A stretch of DNA of 64,000 nucleotides from Dirofilaria immitis. Lineage: Eukaryota > Nematoda > Chromadorea > Rhabditida > Onchocercidae. The stretch lies in the NCBI GenBank assembly GCA_024305405.1, contig JAKNDB010000068.1, forward strand, positions 3,720,501 to 3,784,500, read 5' to 3'. This document shows positions 49,243 to 62,723 of the stretch, one piece after another (within the stretch, counting starts at the first letter, position 1; every line of letters begins with the position of its first letter). The notes beneath the pieces were generated by a model. The model saw only the letters and a list, made by a program, of their open reading frames with translations. It searched no databases and had not been told where the DNA came from. The translations under genes were made by a program, and so were the position numbers.

Positions 49243-51218
49243 ATGCGCTCAATTGCAATATGTCGTGCATTGTCAAGATCATTGCAGAGGCATGTCTCGA
49301 CAGCGACTGTTTGTTCTCGAATCAGGATATCTCATCAAATTTTATTAGCTCGACAGATGTCATCCACTCGGCGTATGTTTTCACAAATTATCAAAAGCGT
49401 AGTTTGATACAACATTCGAAAGTATGAAGCCATTTAAAAAATGTTTTGAGTTTTCTACTCAGCTATGGCAGTGTATTATTGAAAATTATTCAAGAATTCG
49501 AAATCATTTAATTTCGAAGCGGATAGGGAGCCGTTATAGTTTCCATTTCTTGCTTCGAATGGGAAAGTTGCTATTAGAGGTTGCCGAATAAGTGCAATAA
49601 ATAGTATTATAGGAATACCTGGAAATCTGTGTTGCTTTATTTCTTTAGCTAAACTTATGCAAATTCTATTCCTAAAAATTACCTTCTTTGACATACTCAA
49701 TTTACCGGATGCACTACGTTTTTGACGACTGATCGAGTTATTTTCCTTTTTCGACAACTATGACAATCCTAAGATTTTTTTGATTGTTAGGAAGCCACTT
49801 TCGTGATTTTTATTTCAATGACTTTTTGTTTCAGAATTGAATAACGAATTAATTGATGCTTTAAAAAATGAAATTACGGCTGAAAAACAACTGGAGAAAG
49901 AGAATCTTCGCGGTGAAAAAGCTCCAGTAATCTCAGGTTTCGAAATTAAAACTGATGGTGCTAACGTGCAATTGGCAAAACTACATGGGAACGAAAAGTA
50001 ATTTTCAAAGTTTATTTGTAGCTCGCTTTGATGTTACAGTAGTAATATATAGTTAACGTTGAAGCTCGTGAAAAGCTTCAAGTACAGTTGGTGCAGTAAA
50101 TGCTGACTAACTAGTTTCAGGCAAAAAGGTCCGGTGAATAAATATAAAAAAATTTTGACGGCAATCGTCAAGGAGAAATCTGGGAAACTGATTTTAGTGA
50201 TTTCTTCGTAGCGTTGTATTGCCGAAATTGTTATACTTAATTATTGTACTGATGTAAGTTTTTAGAATTAATGTTTACTTCAATGTCAATCATTCAGTGG
50301 ATATGGACGGCGAAGAGGATGAGGTCTTTCTTTTGTTTCTTTTTATTTCATTTATTTGATTCATTTTTTCTTTAGAATTTAAAATTTCTTTTGTAAAAAA
50401 TTGACTTTTCTCACATTAATTTTATATTTTTTCTTTTTTATTTATCAATACCTCTTAGCTGTTATTTTATTAATACCTCTTAGCCATTATTTTATTAATA
50501 CCCCTTAGCTGTTATGTAGGACGACGGAGTTCCACTCGCTTTACCTTCCCTTACGATAGAAATCATCAAAGCACAACAACGATTATGCTTTTATCTTGAT
50601 TTATGCGAGAACGAAGAAGTGACTGAAGCAAACGAACGGTGTAAGTAGCATATATTATTTGATTAATCTTTACTGAATCAAACACAGAGCAATAAATTTA
50701 TCATATAGTTTAATTTTTTTAGATTAATTCAATGTAAGTGTTTTATTTATAGTTGATTTCCGTGTGGCAGAATTTTACATTGCTCCAGTATCTAAAGGAA
50801 CCGAAGATGAAGAGATACCTGAATCAGTATACTCATCATCTGGCAAATACATTGATCCAGTATGATTTTCTGTGTTAAGGCATAATTTTGCTCAAATGTT
50901 ATTTAGGCAGAGAACAGTATTTGGGGTTACTACGTGTTCAATTAATTTAACGGATTATATTTGTTAGTGAAAGAAGTGTCATGGAATCTCACTATAAAAA
51001 TAGGGATAAAAATGTATGAGAAAGATCAGATGAAGAGACCAGTTAAATAATAGTGATCAGAATTTCAGAATTTGCATGATCTTTTGTTCAATCATTACTT
51101 GGCGGAACGTGGCTTCGATCAAAAATTTTGCCGTGAAGTGGTGGACTTCGCTACGCACTATGAACACTCTCAATATGTTAAGCTATTGACGGATATTCAG
51201 TCATTCGTTTCAAAATGA
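49243..51218 (+). CDS. C1QBP: Mitochondrial C1QBP/p32 (MAM33 family)
   Basis: Acidic doughnut-shaped trimer of the mitochondrial matrix. Six exons: 49243-49398, 49835-49997, 50266-50323, 50520-50640, 50753-50859, 51069-51218; about 251 residues. The N-terminus (MRSIAICRALSRSLQRHVST) is Arg/Ser-rich without acidic residues, a good mitochondrial presequence. The mature part has LNNELIDALKNEITAEKQLE, GFEIKTDGANVQLAK, INVYFNVNHSV, acidic MDGEEDEDDG, RLCFYLDLCEN, and the C-terminal NLHDLLFNHYLAERGFDQKF and YVKLLTDIQSFV. These follow the p32 fold order (DEIKEERK, GWELELNGTEAKL, VTFNINNS, LYDHLMDFLADRG in human). One A is needed in the run 49393-49396. Confidence 0.88.
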
Positions 51219-51232
51219 AAAAAAAACCATTC

Positions 51233-51238
51233 AATAAA
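51233..51238 (+). terminator. Poly(A) signal AATAAA of C1QBP
   Basis: AATAAA 15 bases after the TGA of the p32 gene, implying a very short 3' UTR. Confidence 0.6.
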
Positions 51239-51897
51239 TGACTGCTACTTATGAAATTTTTCAAAATTCTCAACAGAAATTTCATAAAGTACTACGTTTT
51301 TCCGTGTGTTTTGATATTTCGTGTCGAATTTTTATGTTGTTGAAATTCTCGCACTTTAATGCTATTAATCTTTGACCATAATGCGTTATTTTTTTATTTT
51401 ATTTGATAAATTTTGTCAAATATTTTTGTTACTCATTTGCAATTGAAGTTTGTTTATAGACTCAGAGTGCTGTTATCTTTTTGTCACCAACAAATGAATT
51501 GAATCTAAAAAATCATCTCTAGTGAATATTTAGCCAATTTAAGGATGAAGAGAAATGAAGGGATGTTAGAATATATGACACGGATGTATTTAATTCAATT
51601 CAGGATTAGTTGCACAATAAAAAGTCGTTTAATTGGATAATTCTAATTAAGGGTGAAGAAATATTAGAATGATATGAGATAATAAAAAAATTAAGTGGCT
51701 TTTTATTATGTAACTAGTTCTGAATTGAATTAAATACGTGCCGAATGTAGGTGCAGTTATGTAATTTTAATCTCATGTCGGTTGAATTGAAAGTTTGCTC
51801 GAATTTTTGAATGGATTTGTTTGGTAGAGGTAAGATTATAAAATATATAATAGTGTTATAATTGAGAAACATTTTACCTTTTAGGAAAGTTTTGAGA
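51239..51897. other. Intergenic, C1QBP to fem-2-like gene
   Basis: About 650 bp between two plus-strand genes, compatible with an operon-like pair but wider than usual. An acceptor-like CTTTTAG ends at about 51884, 13 bases before the next ATG, and may be a trans-splice site. Confidence 0.45.
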
Positions 51898-54800
51898 ATG
51901 GCTGGTGGGTGTGAAGTGAGGCCGAAGGAATTGCAGCCAAGCGGCAATGAAATATTGATGTCGCTAGTAAGAAATTACCTAGAGTTGTCGCCTGATACTG
52001 ATAATGAAGCCACCATTAGGTTTCGATCACCTTATTTGCAAACGACAAAACACGATGCACGTGGCGATGCGGTAGCACTGATCGTTGAAAATTTGTATCA
52101 AAGGTCTATATTTTCTCAATTTTTTGAGATTTTTGTCAATCAATAATTTTAGTCCTAGTTTGAGTAACTTCTCTTTTTAATCCAACTAAATTATTCTTTT
52201 TCATTCCAGTTTTTCTGTCGAACTTCCTTGCCACGAAAAACCTTTTTGTCGATTATATTTCAATTCAAGAAAAGAACAACGTTGTGGGGAGTCTATTTAA
52301 TGAAGCAATCGATAGACTATCGCAATTACTTTTCAGAGGGTTTCCACCTTGGGCGGCTTATACAATAGCATATTCACTGGTGGATATATATGCGAATGAG
52401 CTGAACACAACAGAGACACCATTTGATGAGAGTAATTATAGTGCAATCGATGCTACGGTTTGGTGTCGTCAAGTTATACATTATTTAAATATGTATCTCA
52501 AGAATTTAGTAAACAACTCTGTTCCACTGCCAAGTAATTCTTTTATCAAAATTAATTATATTATACTATTCATTATTCATTTTTTACTTATTTAAATAAT
52601 GTATGCTAGGTAATCAGGGATGAATTAATTAAGTAGTTATATATTAACTGTTATATATGTTATATATTAACAAGTAGTAGGTACTAGTCATTTGTTATAT
52701 ATTAGCTAGTGATGTTATATATTAACTTGTAGTATGTACTAGTCATTAAATATCTGGAGATGTTTAATTCTGATCCAAAAGATTTAAAAACTTGATTTTT
52801 TTGAGGTAATGAAAATTTAAATAAACGCCTCGATTTATTATACTGAAGTAAGTTAAGAAAAAGCATAATTCGCTTCATTAATTTAAACAAAAGTAAATAA
52901 AATCTTTTTACTTTAATGAGGGAGTATTTCAGACGCATGTATTATCAAGAAGTAAAGTAGTTTATTCATTTTTTATGCAACTTTTTTGCTTCGTGAATAT
53001 TTTCAGGTACTCAACCAATTTCTGATCAGCTGTTGTATTCATATTGTGCCCAAAAAATCGGCGTTCCAAAATGGAAGATCGCGCAGTTCTTCTGCCTTCA
53101 CTTTCCATTATTGAGCCAGCTAAGGTTCCACAATTAGTATAATTATTTGGGTTCACGTATAATTATTACAAAATCCATATATAATAAATATTTATATAAA
53201 AAACATGAAACATTTGTAATTAATAATATTTGTATCTAAAGAAAGATAGAATCAAATGACATTATAAACCTAAGTTTTTTTTATTTTCTTTAAAGAAAAA
53301 AGATGAAGCGAAAATTTTGTTTTTAATATACGTATATATTTCGAAAGATAATTATATATAGTCTCCTGCACTTAAATATATATAACGATTCTGCTAGAAG
53401 TTAATGAAAAATAAATAGTTTTGGGTTGGTTGCAAATTTCATGTGTTACTTATTATACTCGCTAGGGTGAGATAGTAGTTATTTCCAAAAAAAGGCAGTA
53501 TCCATAAATTCGAGTTGTCAGCAACAAAATGCATACCTATAATGATTTTATGTTTTTTTATTTTAAATAAAAAATGATTTATAGGGTGATTGCCGTGATC
53601 ATGATGCATTTTTGCCGTATTTGATGGGCATAATGGAGTTGATTGCGCCAATTATGCAAGTTCCCATTTTGCAAGATGCCTTATTGAAAATGCTCAATAC
53701 GCTCTTGGTCAAACTGAGAATATAATGAAAAATGCCTTTACCGAACTTGATAAAAGGCTTACTGCAAGATGTAAAATGAAGTATGTATAGCTGTATTTTG
53801 TATGCGATGAACACTGACAATCATGAAATAATGAAAGACCGGTTCTACATTATCACTTTATTATATTGAGAATTCACTTATGAAGCTTTAAATTCCTTCT
53901 CTCTAGAATTGATATCTTTTTTTTTGCTATTTTCAGCATATAAAAGGTGGTACCACTGCTGTTTGTGCTTTTCTGCGAGCCCGAAGGCATTTATGTGTTG
54001 GCTGGTGCGGTGACTCAGCTGTAGCTGTTCTACGGAAAGATGCAGTACGAACATTATCCTCAGCCCATTCGCCAGATGTTCCGGTAAATGCATAATTTTT
54101 ATATTGGTCCGAAAATTTGTTCTTTGAAATTGACTGGTTGGTTGTTTGGATGGGCTTTTTAAACGTAATTGGTTTGGTGAGTTTCGAATATGGAGAGTTG
54201 TAGATCCATATTTAATGGCATATTCGTTGTTTTAAATCATAAAATTAAGTGCTTTTTTATATCCTTTGAATGTTAAATGAAAATGAAGTATATGCTGAAA
54301 AATGGAAATGGGAAATATGGTGAAATCGTAAAGTATTGGTGTGACGAAAAATAAGACAAAATAAATTCAGTTAACATAGAGTTAAATGTTTCCAGCTTAT
54401 TTTTTGTTTTATTGCAAAGATATGACAGTATTCATTTCTAAACCACAACTTGAATAGTAGAATTCTAAAACTCTTTTATTATACTTTTATCAAATTTTTG
54501 TGATTGGAGAAGCTATTACATTTCTCAAATAAATTGGAAAAAAAGAGAGTGATGGGAAATTTTCTTAGGCCAAAAAATTTTGATTGTTAATTTCATTTTT
54601 GATATAGATATATAAATAAAATAACTAAAGGTGACGAAATAATAGAATAATATAAGATATTAAAAAAGTATGAAGCTAAAAACAGAAAATGCATTTTGAT
54701 AAAAGCAAAAATTAGCGCAAAGGAGTTGACAAAAGGATTGCTGCATTTTCAAGGATCCAGTTTTATTCAGGAAGAAGTGCGTCGAATAGAAGAAGCTGGT

Positions 54801-56413
54801 GGAATGGTTGTTCCAATACAAGGCGAGCTAAGAGTTAACGGAATTTTAAATCTAACACGCTCTCTCGGTTTGTTTAATTAATTTCTTACGAATTTACAAA
54901 TTAGAAAATCTTGTTATAATGGATGAAAAAAATCTTGCTATAATGGTTTGGTTGATTCTTATTGTGTACAATGTAAGAAAAATGGTGATATTATTTTAAT
55001 GGAAGTGCTTCTTCTTCCCTTCCCTTCCTTTTCTCAATTCCGAAATAAAAATTGATAGGGAAACAAACGTAAGGAGCAAATAATTGATCCACTGATATAA
55101 AGAAATTGGTGAAAGACAATTGTTTCATGAATTATGCAACTATCGTTGTTGCGTAGAGGAATGTGAATGATCTGACTATCAGGATACATCATAATTTAAA
55201 TCAATAAATTATGGTGGAAATAGTTTACTGTCTTTTAACTTTTAGATTTAATGTGATAAGCTTATAATGCAAAATTCTTAATCTTGTTGAGGCAATTTGT
55301 TGAAACTTTCCAGAATTGATTTTTTCGAGAAAACTTTCCTCAAAAAAGTTTGTCAATTTTAAAGTAATGTTGCATTCTTAATTAAATCATTGATTTATTC
55401 CATATGTTTTGCAGGCGATATTGATGGCAGACCGATGATATCACCTGAACCAGATATTTTGTCATTTGATCTTGATAATTCCGAATATCTTTTGTTGTTA
55501 TCTTGTGATGGTGTTTGGGATTCACTAAGTGAACAGGCGGTACATTCTCATGTTGCACAGTTTGTTCGTACGAATTCGCAAGAAAGTAAGTCCGCTCGCT
55601 TCTTAATTGCTAAGTCTTAATAATTCTAGCTGTCACTGCTTCGACTTTATAGCTTCATCATTTCCTAAAGTATATTTCATACGCTTTCCTCATCTCCGTT
55701 ATTCTCATTTTTATCAAATGGCAATATCATATGTATACCAACAATGTTGGCAAAACAGAGAACAAAAGCGCTTAGCTCAGATCTATAAATATTAATCTTA
55801 TATCTTTCCTCTATTATAACTTTAAATGTTCATTCTTGTAATATTTTTTCTTTAATTTTTCTTCGCAGTAACCATAGCTTCACGACGTTACATCTTCATG
55901 TTTTGAACTTTTATGAACTCATAATTTATCATTCTTATTATATACCGTTATTTTCCTGCTTTCAATCTATTTTAATGTCAATTTTAATTTCATCAAATTA
56001 AATCATTCATAAGGCAAAAAACAAATTAGGATATCCGTAAATAAATGCAAAATGAGGCAATGTGCAAAGCTTCCTTTTCTGGTTGGCAAAGATTTTTATT
56101 TCTCATTTTTCATTGTTTTAAGTAAAAATTACATTTAAAAAGTTGGAAAGTCTAATTGTGTCTTTGAAATACATAAACAAAGTTATAATGAAGTTAGGTC
56201 ATTACATAATTCACAGTGGCATCTTTAATATTCCTTTCTTGCAATTAAGGAATACGAAAGAAAAAATTTTTTTGTATTGCAGATTATGGTAAATTGGCAG
56301 AGTTCATTGTTGACCGGGCCAGAGAAACAGGAGCAACTGACAATTTAACGCTTATCTGTGTTTTCTTAAGGCCTGTGGAAGATTTATGGAAGCTATTCAC
56401 TGCTGAAACTTGA
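51898..56413 (+). CDS. fem-2: PP2C phosphatase, FEM-2/PPM1F (POPX) type
   Basis: Mg/Mn-dependent Ser/Thr phosphatase; in C. elegans FEM-2 promotes male fate with FEM-1 and FEM-3. Eight exons: 51898-52103, 52210-52533, 53007-53124, 53585-53780, 53937-54083, 54754-54867, 55415-55585, 56283-56413; roughly 470 residues. An N-terminal helical region (SQLLFRGFPPWAAYTIAYSL) precedes the catalytic core: KMEDRAVLLPSLS, DAFFAVFDGHNGVD, GGTTAVCAFLRARRHLCVGW, CGDSAVAVL, RVNGILNLTRSLGDIDGRP, LLLSCDGVWDSLSEQ and GATDNLTLICVFLRP. All metal-site Asp positions are present. One base is missing at 53052-53057, 53609-53613, 53773-53776 and near 54755. The exon 1/2 junction does not keep phase as drawn. The fem-2 name rests on it being the nematode PPM1F-like gene. 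Confidence 0.8.
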
Positions 56414-59400
56414 TTTATAATCCTTAAACAGATAGTTCTCTTTAATTTTTACAAGAGAAAATTATTAATTATCGATTGATTTTTGTCTAAATGTGCCTTG
56501 TGAGTACTCTCTAGTATCATTCTCTATGTTCTGGTTTTAATTTTTACCAGGTAGATATTTTTAATTTTATGAAATTTTTCATTAATCCAAGAAGGTATTT
56601 AGATTTTTGAGATCGTGAACTAAGTCGAAAAAAATAGAATTTATAAATAATTTATTTTACTGTTTTCATTTTAATTGGCATTTTTATTATATATGCATCT
56701 TATTGAAACACTCTTTGTGGTTTTCTTGCATCTTCATTCTTCTAAATTCGTTTTTTTCAACATCATTTATTTCTGTTTTTCTTTGCTTCTTTATTTATTT
56801 TTAGTTTTTTTTATTTTTTGAGTTTTTTCCTTGTGATTAACTAGTTCACCTTTCTCTCTTAACATTATTCCTTGAATTTTTCTAGCACTTGTATTCAGTT
56901 CATCTTGAATCTCACCGCTTATCTAATCCAGACTTGCTTTTTGTAATTTGTTACTGTCTTTGCACTTTTACTCAGAACGAATGCATGAGATAAATTAAAT
57001 CTAAATTGTACTCAACTAATTGTCAGAATTGTCTGTTTTTTTCCTCGTATCGAAAGTTTTCAGGCTCCAGTCCTTGACAAACATTTATTTACAAAACATT
57101 TTTAGAGCATTAAAGCTGTTTGCTCTGTTTTATGCATCTATTTTATCGGTATCATTTTTATACCGAATTTTCTCTTATGAATCGATACTTTTAATGTTAT
57201 TTCTATTTTTAGGTATTTCATGTAATTTTGTATTAATTTGCGCTTATTGCCAATGTAAATATGTTTATGTTTGTATTTTGCAAATGGAAGTTTTTTTTTG
57301 CTTTGGTACTTCTTCAATTACAACTCTATGAATACATATTTATCATCTTCGAGAGATAGATAGATCAGTACCGTATTGAAAATATTGAAACATTTTCATA
57401 TGCTTTTAAAATTAATTCTTGATTTGGTAGCATTATGCGAATAGCATAAATTAACCTTCGGGCATTTTTGTGTATTAGTTCAATAATAAGATTTTCAGAA
57501 ATTCAACGGAGAGTATTTCACGACGAATGCATAGTAAAAATAAATATACTATAAAGTTTCTTAAATCTGATACACAGAACTTTTCAAGTAGAATTTCGCA
57601 AATATTCAATTCTTCCTAAATTTCTAAAAAAAAAAAAAAAAGACTCGGAAACAATTCCCTTATTCTTTCAGAAAAAAATTTTATAGTATATTTATTATAT
57701 ATCTTCGAATAACAATAACAATGTGACGAGCTTTATTAATTTTCTTAAAGAAAGTTTAGTCCGTATAAATTAATTAATCAGATTATCTAAGCATTATCCC
57801 TTCCTTTTTCTCCCACTGATAAGCTTTCGTTAATTATATCAGTGTTATCTTTCATTTTTATTCACTGAAGTATTTGTGAAATCTGTGTACTGGTAGGATA
57901 ATTATGGTATGCTTAATCAATAATTATCAAAAAGTGTCATAGGGCAAATTAGGTTGTCATTAAAATTAGAATTTGAATTCTGGAGAATCAAAAGCATGCT
58001 TTTAACAGATGAAAAAAAAATAATTTCATTTTCATTTCGTTTGCTCACTGCAGCATAGCATAGTGAACTTCTTTTTTTAGTATATAAGTTTAAGTCATCT
58101 CGACCTCATAAGGATTCAACTTATAGGGATAACTTATTGCAATCTCGACTTCGTAATCATAAGCTATTTCAACTTATAGTGATAAGTTATTCTGGTTTAT
58201 ACTTATAATAATTTTGGAGTTTAAGTTATTTCAACTTGTAAGCATAAGTAATCTTTACTTTTTCTTATAATCATTTTAAAATCATTATTTATTGAATTAA
58301 CTTAAATATTTTAGTCTTAAGTTATGCATTTAACCTTCTGACTGATCGTTTCAACATCACTGTTTGGTTTAATTTCCCAATTTATGATCCTATTACAATT
58401 TTATATTTCTTCATGAAGGAAACAATTATTTCGCAGTTTTAATAATAAATTAATAATTTTCTTTAAGAATGATTATTATTGGTTAAATTAAATTAAATAT
58501 CATTATCATTTTTATATCGTTACATATTTATTAACTTGATCCTTGTTAAATTGTTAATATATCAAAGATTATGCATTGCTATATAATAAGACGGGAAAAA
58601 TAGCACTTGCATATTTTCATCAACTATCTTTATGAAATTTAACGCAAGGTATTTCGTTTAAAAGTTTCAAGTTCAATAATATAGAGTAATTATCATTTGA
58701 TAAGATAATACGAGTATAGGTTGATATAAATGGATTTGATATACATTTCAGGTGATTAGAAATTTCCATTGTTTTCTTTATTTTAATAATTATCAAGGGA
58801 TAGCTGAAATTTTATTACATATATAAGTGGATAAAAACCATTTAAAAGTATTACGTTAAGGAAATCAGAAATAAATTACTAAACTATCACTGGTACTAAA
58901 ATGTTATCAATTATTTTTTTGAGTTAATTGAAGTTTTAGATATTTTAAAGGTTTGGAAAAAACATAATAGAAATTTGGATATATGAAAATTATAAGAGAT
59001 TGTTGTAATTTTATGGATTGTCGAATTTGCAACTTAAACAGAAGTATATATATCGAACAATGCTAATACACCTGAAACAGATGTGTGACATCGTTTATTT
59101 AAAAAGATTAAAAATTAATACATAATTCCAATAATCAATTATTTTTGCATTGGAATTTGAATATAAATTTTTGAAAATGTTTTGGAAAAAGAGATTGTAT
59201 TGATCAATTCAAATTTAATCCAATCATTTTCGTTGATCAAAACAAGGATCATAAATTTATAAATTAATAACGAACGACGATAATGAAAACTTTTTTTTTT
59301 AGAACGGACTACTTCTTTCACTTTCTAGAACTTAACGTACCTCATATGACGTTAGAAAATTACCTGATAAAATTATCTAATGAATAAGATTATGATAAAC

Positions 59401-60093
59401 TGGGAATATATATTTTAAATATATTTCTGATAATTCTTATATCATTAAAAAGATTATTTGTAATATAAAAGAGGAAAAAATGCAAATTAATTATATTAAT
59501 TACAATTTTGGTTATTCATTCAACCTAATTTTGATTAATTTAATTAAAAAGACCTTATAAAATTGTCATGGTAATTATGCGAGTTAAAAAAACTGATTAA
59601 ATTATACAAATGAAATAAGTATAATGATTAGCATTCTCTATAAGAATTTCTTGACGGACAAGAACGGATTTATAAAATGATTTTCATATTTAGTAATTAA
59701 TTATCAAAGGTTATTTATTTGATTATTGCTTATAATATTACTTCACTATAATATGCAATCAATGTTTGAGTATTTTTTTACTTAAAATTAAACCAATAAG
59801 ATTTTATGAATTATTGATTTCACGACTTCAGTGAATCATCTGTATTTTGAATTTTTCAGTATTGATAGAAGTTTCGGAGAGCGATGTAATTTGAAAATGT
59901 TTGCAAGAAGTTACTTTAGAAAAATTAATTTCTTGATTTAAATTTTGTGTGGAGATTATTAGCATAAATGCAAGCAAAAAGGACTGATAAAGTGATAAAT
60001 TCGATGCTTAAATATTAAGTGATCTTTCAGCAATTTAATGAAAGTATTACCGGAATTTTCAAACTAATATTGGATGCTAAATGAGTATTTCGT
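56414..60093. other. Long intergenic stretch between convergent genes
   Basis: About 3.7 kb. T-rich at first (possible fem-2 3' UTR), then AT-rich. At about 58080-58260 a degenerate repeat of CAACTTATA..GATAA and TTTCAACTT motifs recurs three to four times. Open frames at 57020-57331 and 59139-59321 lack support. No gene seen. Confidence 0.45.
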
Positions 60094-62723
60094 TTAAAAA
60101 TCCTTTGATAATCCAGTCATTATAGCGCCTATAAGAATATTTACTATAGCTATAGATAAAATTTTCAAATTTCGAATACCACCAATTTCCTAAAATAAAT
60201 AACACTCCAAAGAACTGCAATAACACCTGGTACCATACTGTTGATAGGAAATGATATCGATTGAGGGATGTAGTTATTTGCAACAAACCTGAAACTTATT
60301 AACTTATTTAATAAATTTATTTTCATTACAAATATCAAACTAAATATTGAAACAGATCTTTTGAACTTTTTCACTTTTTAATTTAAGCGGAAATTTTGTT
60401 GAAGATTCCAAATATATTATTTTTTATTTATTCAGCATTTTTAAATGCTCGAGTTGCATGAAAAGATTTTGTTTTATTAAAATGGTTTGTTAAAAAATTT
60501 ATTATTAACCATGAAGTTTGTGCGATAGCCCACATAATACCGGAAGTGAACGCAGGTAAGATAATTTGATGATTAACCATTGGTTTATTAAGTTTGATGA
60601 TAGTATATATCACCAGAATAATTGTACCAGTGATAAAAATCCCGGTGTAATGAGCAAAAACATATGGTAGTGCTTCGGATGTAGCATTCTCGAACTATGA
60701 TGATAAAAAGTAATTAACAAAAACTTAAGATAGTAAAATTATTTGTTGAGTTGCAAATTTTAAAATAGCAATTAAATAAGTTAAGATATTAAGAACTACT
60801 TCATAATATTATTTAAATTGTAATCTCGAATAACCTGATTAGGATGCTCTTGAATATAAATGACAGGAACAAATGTCAATCCAAAGGATACACCAGCAAA
60901 TAGCGACAATATTATACCGCTAAAATTATCATTATTGTTTCGACGGAAATTTTATCAAGAAAATTTTCTCAAATAAATATTGGAAATAAAACAAAATAAG
61001 GAATTTCAATTTACCATATTAATTATTATTATTAGTACAAAAGATATCAGCTCTTTGACTTGTCTCTATAATAAGCTATAATTTTAGGTAATTATATTTG
61101 TTGTACATAAATCGAAATCAATAATTTCACTGAAATATGATAATAATGGCAGCTTAATAATATTGATTTACAAAGATTATGAGGTTAAAAACTGTGCAAG
61201 TAGATATCTTCATCAAGAAGATCAAGTCAGGTAAATCAATCAGATGACGTAGCAGCATTCAAGAAGAATGATTTGATTGATAATTGAAGTTTGATATGAA
61301 ACACTGCTTGCATAATGTCAACAGAAACTTAAATGAAAACTTAAATGAGCCGAATAGTTGTTTCATTGGACGATTATAGAAAATAACTTACAAAATTCGC
61401 TTTTTTTTGAATTTCCATTCTTCCTGTCATCACTGTGAAATAGTTTCAGTTCTTCACAACCGGTCCTACGTGATTTCAACGGTAAAGCAGATAATTCCAA
61501 ATCGATCGTTGAAGAATTTCTTGTTTCTTGGATTTTGTTCAAGCAATTAATTTGTGGAGTTGACTCTACTAATGTAAATAGCGCCCCACTGCAAATCAAT
61601 TCGTTTCCTTTTTGTTAAATATTTTCAGTAACTAAGAAAAAAAAAGTTAACAATTGAACTCCCTAAGAAACTACTAAATTAATTGCGTAAAATTGTTGAA
61701 AAAAAATTTAGGAAGAAATAATAGAAAAAATTAACCCGAAGAGAATAAACAATAAGCCAGCATAATTAAGAATGACACTATTCGGGACATTTTCTTTTAA
61801 ACCAAATAAGCCAAAACGACTACTTGCCCAACCTATTAAACAACAAGTTGTACACCATATTAATGCACCCATACCCATACCAATCGATCGTAAAATTGTC
61901 GTTGATGATGCGTTTCCTGAAAACCGCATAATTAATTTTTTAATTTTTTCAAAATTTTTTTATTGCTTTATAAGAGGCGGCTAAAACATATAATATTCAA
62001 AGTGATAATGGATTATTTCGGGAAGTGGCACAAGCTCGAGATTCCAAAAGATCAATTTTTATATTGATCAATCACTAAACAGTAGAAGTCATATGCTTCC
62101 CTAAATATTTATCATATCGTCTCGTAATTTAAATTTTTAAATTTCAAAATTCTGATATTTTTATTTAATTTTAATTCTCACGAAAATTTATATACCATTT
62201 TTAAATTCTCACAAAGTTTTGCATTGTTTCTAAACTTTTTCCATGCGAAAATATTTTATAGATAATTATTTACCAATCGCCCAAATTGCACCACCAAGCA
62301 TTGCAAGTGGATAAAACTTAGGAAAACCTTCATAGGCATTAATTATCATACCAAATAGAAATATTCCTGCATCCATGACCCACTGTAAGAAAAAACCTGA
62401 AATTATTTATTACTACCGCAAATATTAAAACATAAAGATTTTGGAGAGAAATATTTATTAAACAAAAGTAATTTGTTAGATTGATAAAATATTGCATACC
62501 TGAATTAAATAATATATATAAATTAATTAATTCAATGGGCACAGAAATATTAGCAGCCGGCGAAAATTCGATAGTTAAATTTTAAACTAATGGTTCAAAG
62601 TATAACAAAAAAAACCTAACCATCACCAGGATCAAATTGCTTGATAGGTACGAGTATGGATCCAAATAAACAAGTTGAAATACCGCAGGCAATTAATCCT
62701 TTTAATGTATCATTTAACACCAT
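60094..62723 (-). CDS. TMEM144: TMEM144-family membrane transporter-like protein
   Basis: Multi-pass membrane protein related to drug/metabolite and sugar transporters; substrate unknown. Seven exons: 62723-62621, 62396-62274, 61916-61736, 61588-61392, 60919-60835, 60694-60510, 60288-60094; about 356 residues (human 345). Landmarks: CLFGSILVPIKQFDPGDG, FFLQWVMDAGIFLFGMIIN, YPLAMLGGAIWAIGN, SIGMGMGALIWCTTCCLIGW ASSRFGLFGL, a long hydrophilic loop (exon 4), VSFGLTFVPVIYIQEHPNQ, VFAHYTGIFIT, LPAFTSGIMWAIAQTSWFVA, SISFPINSMVPGVIAVLWSV and MTGLSKDF at the end. These match the ten-helix TMEM144 pattern (AMLGGCIWATGN, GWASSRFGWFGL, LSGVLWAIA in human). One A is missing at 61401-61408 and one at 60186-60188; with them all phases fit. 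Confidence 0.9.

Noticed and set aside
57020..57331. 103-residue plus-strand open frame with hydrophobic segments
   Set aside because: Lies in T-rich intergenic DNA, no family match, no neighbouring exon in phase.
552..62723. Programmed ribosomal frameshifting as the cause of the frame breaks
   Set aside because: Breaks occur in unrelated housekeeping genes, at different kinds of run, without slippery heptamers or downstream structures that I can see. Consensus error is simpler.
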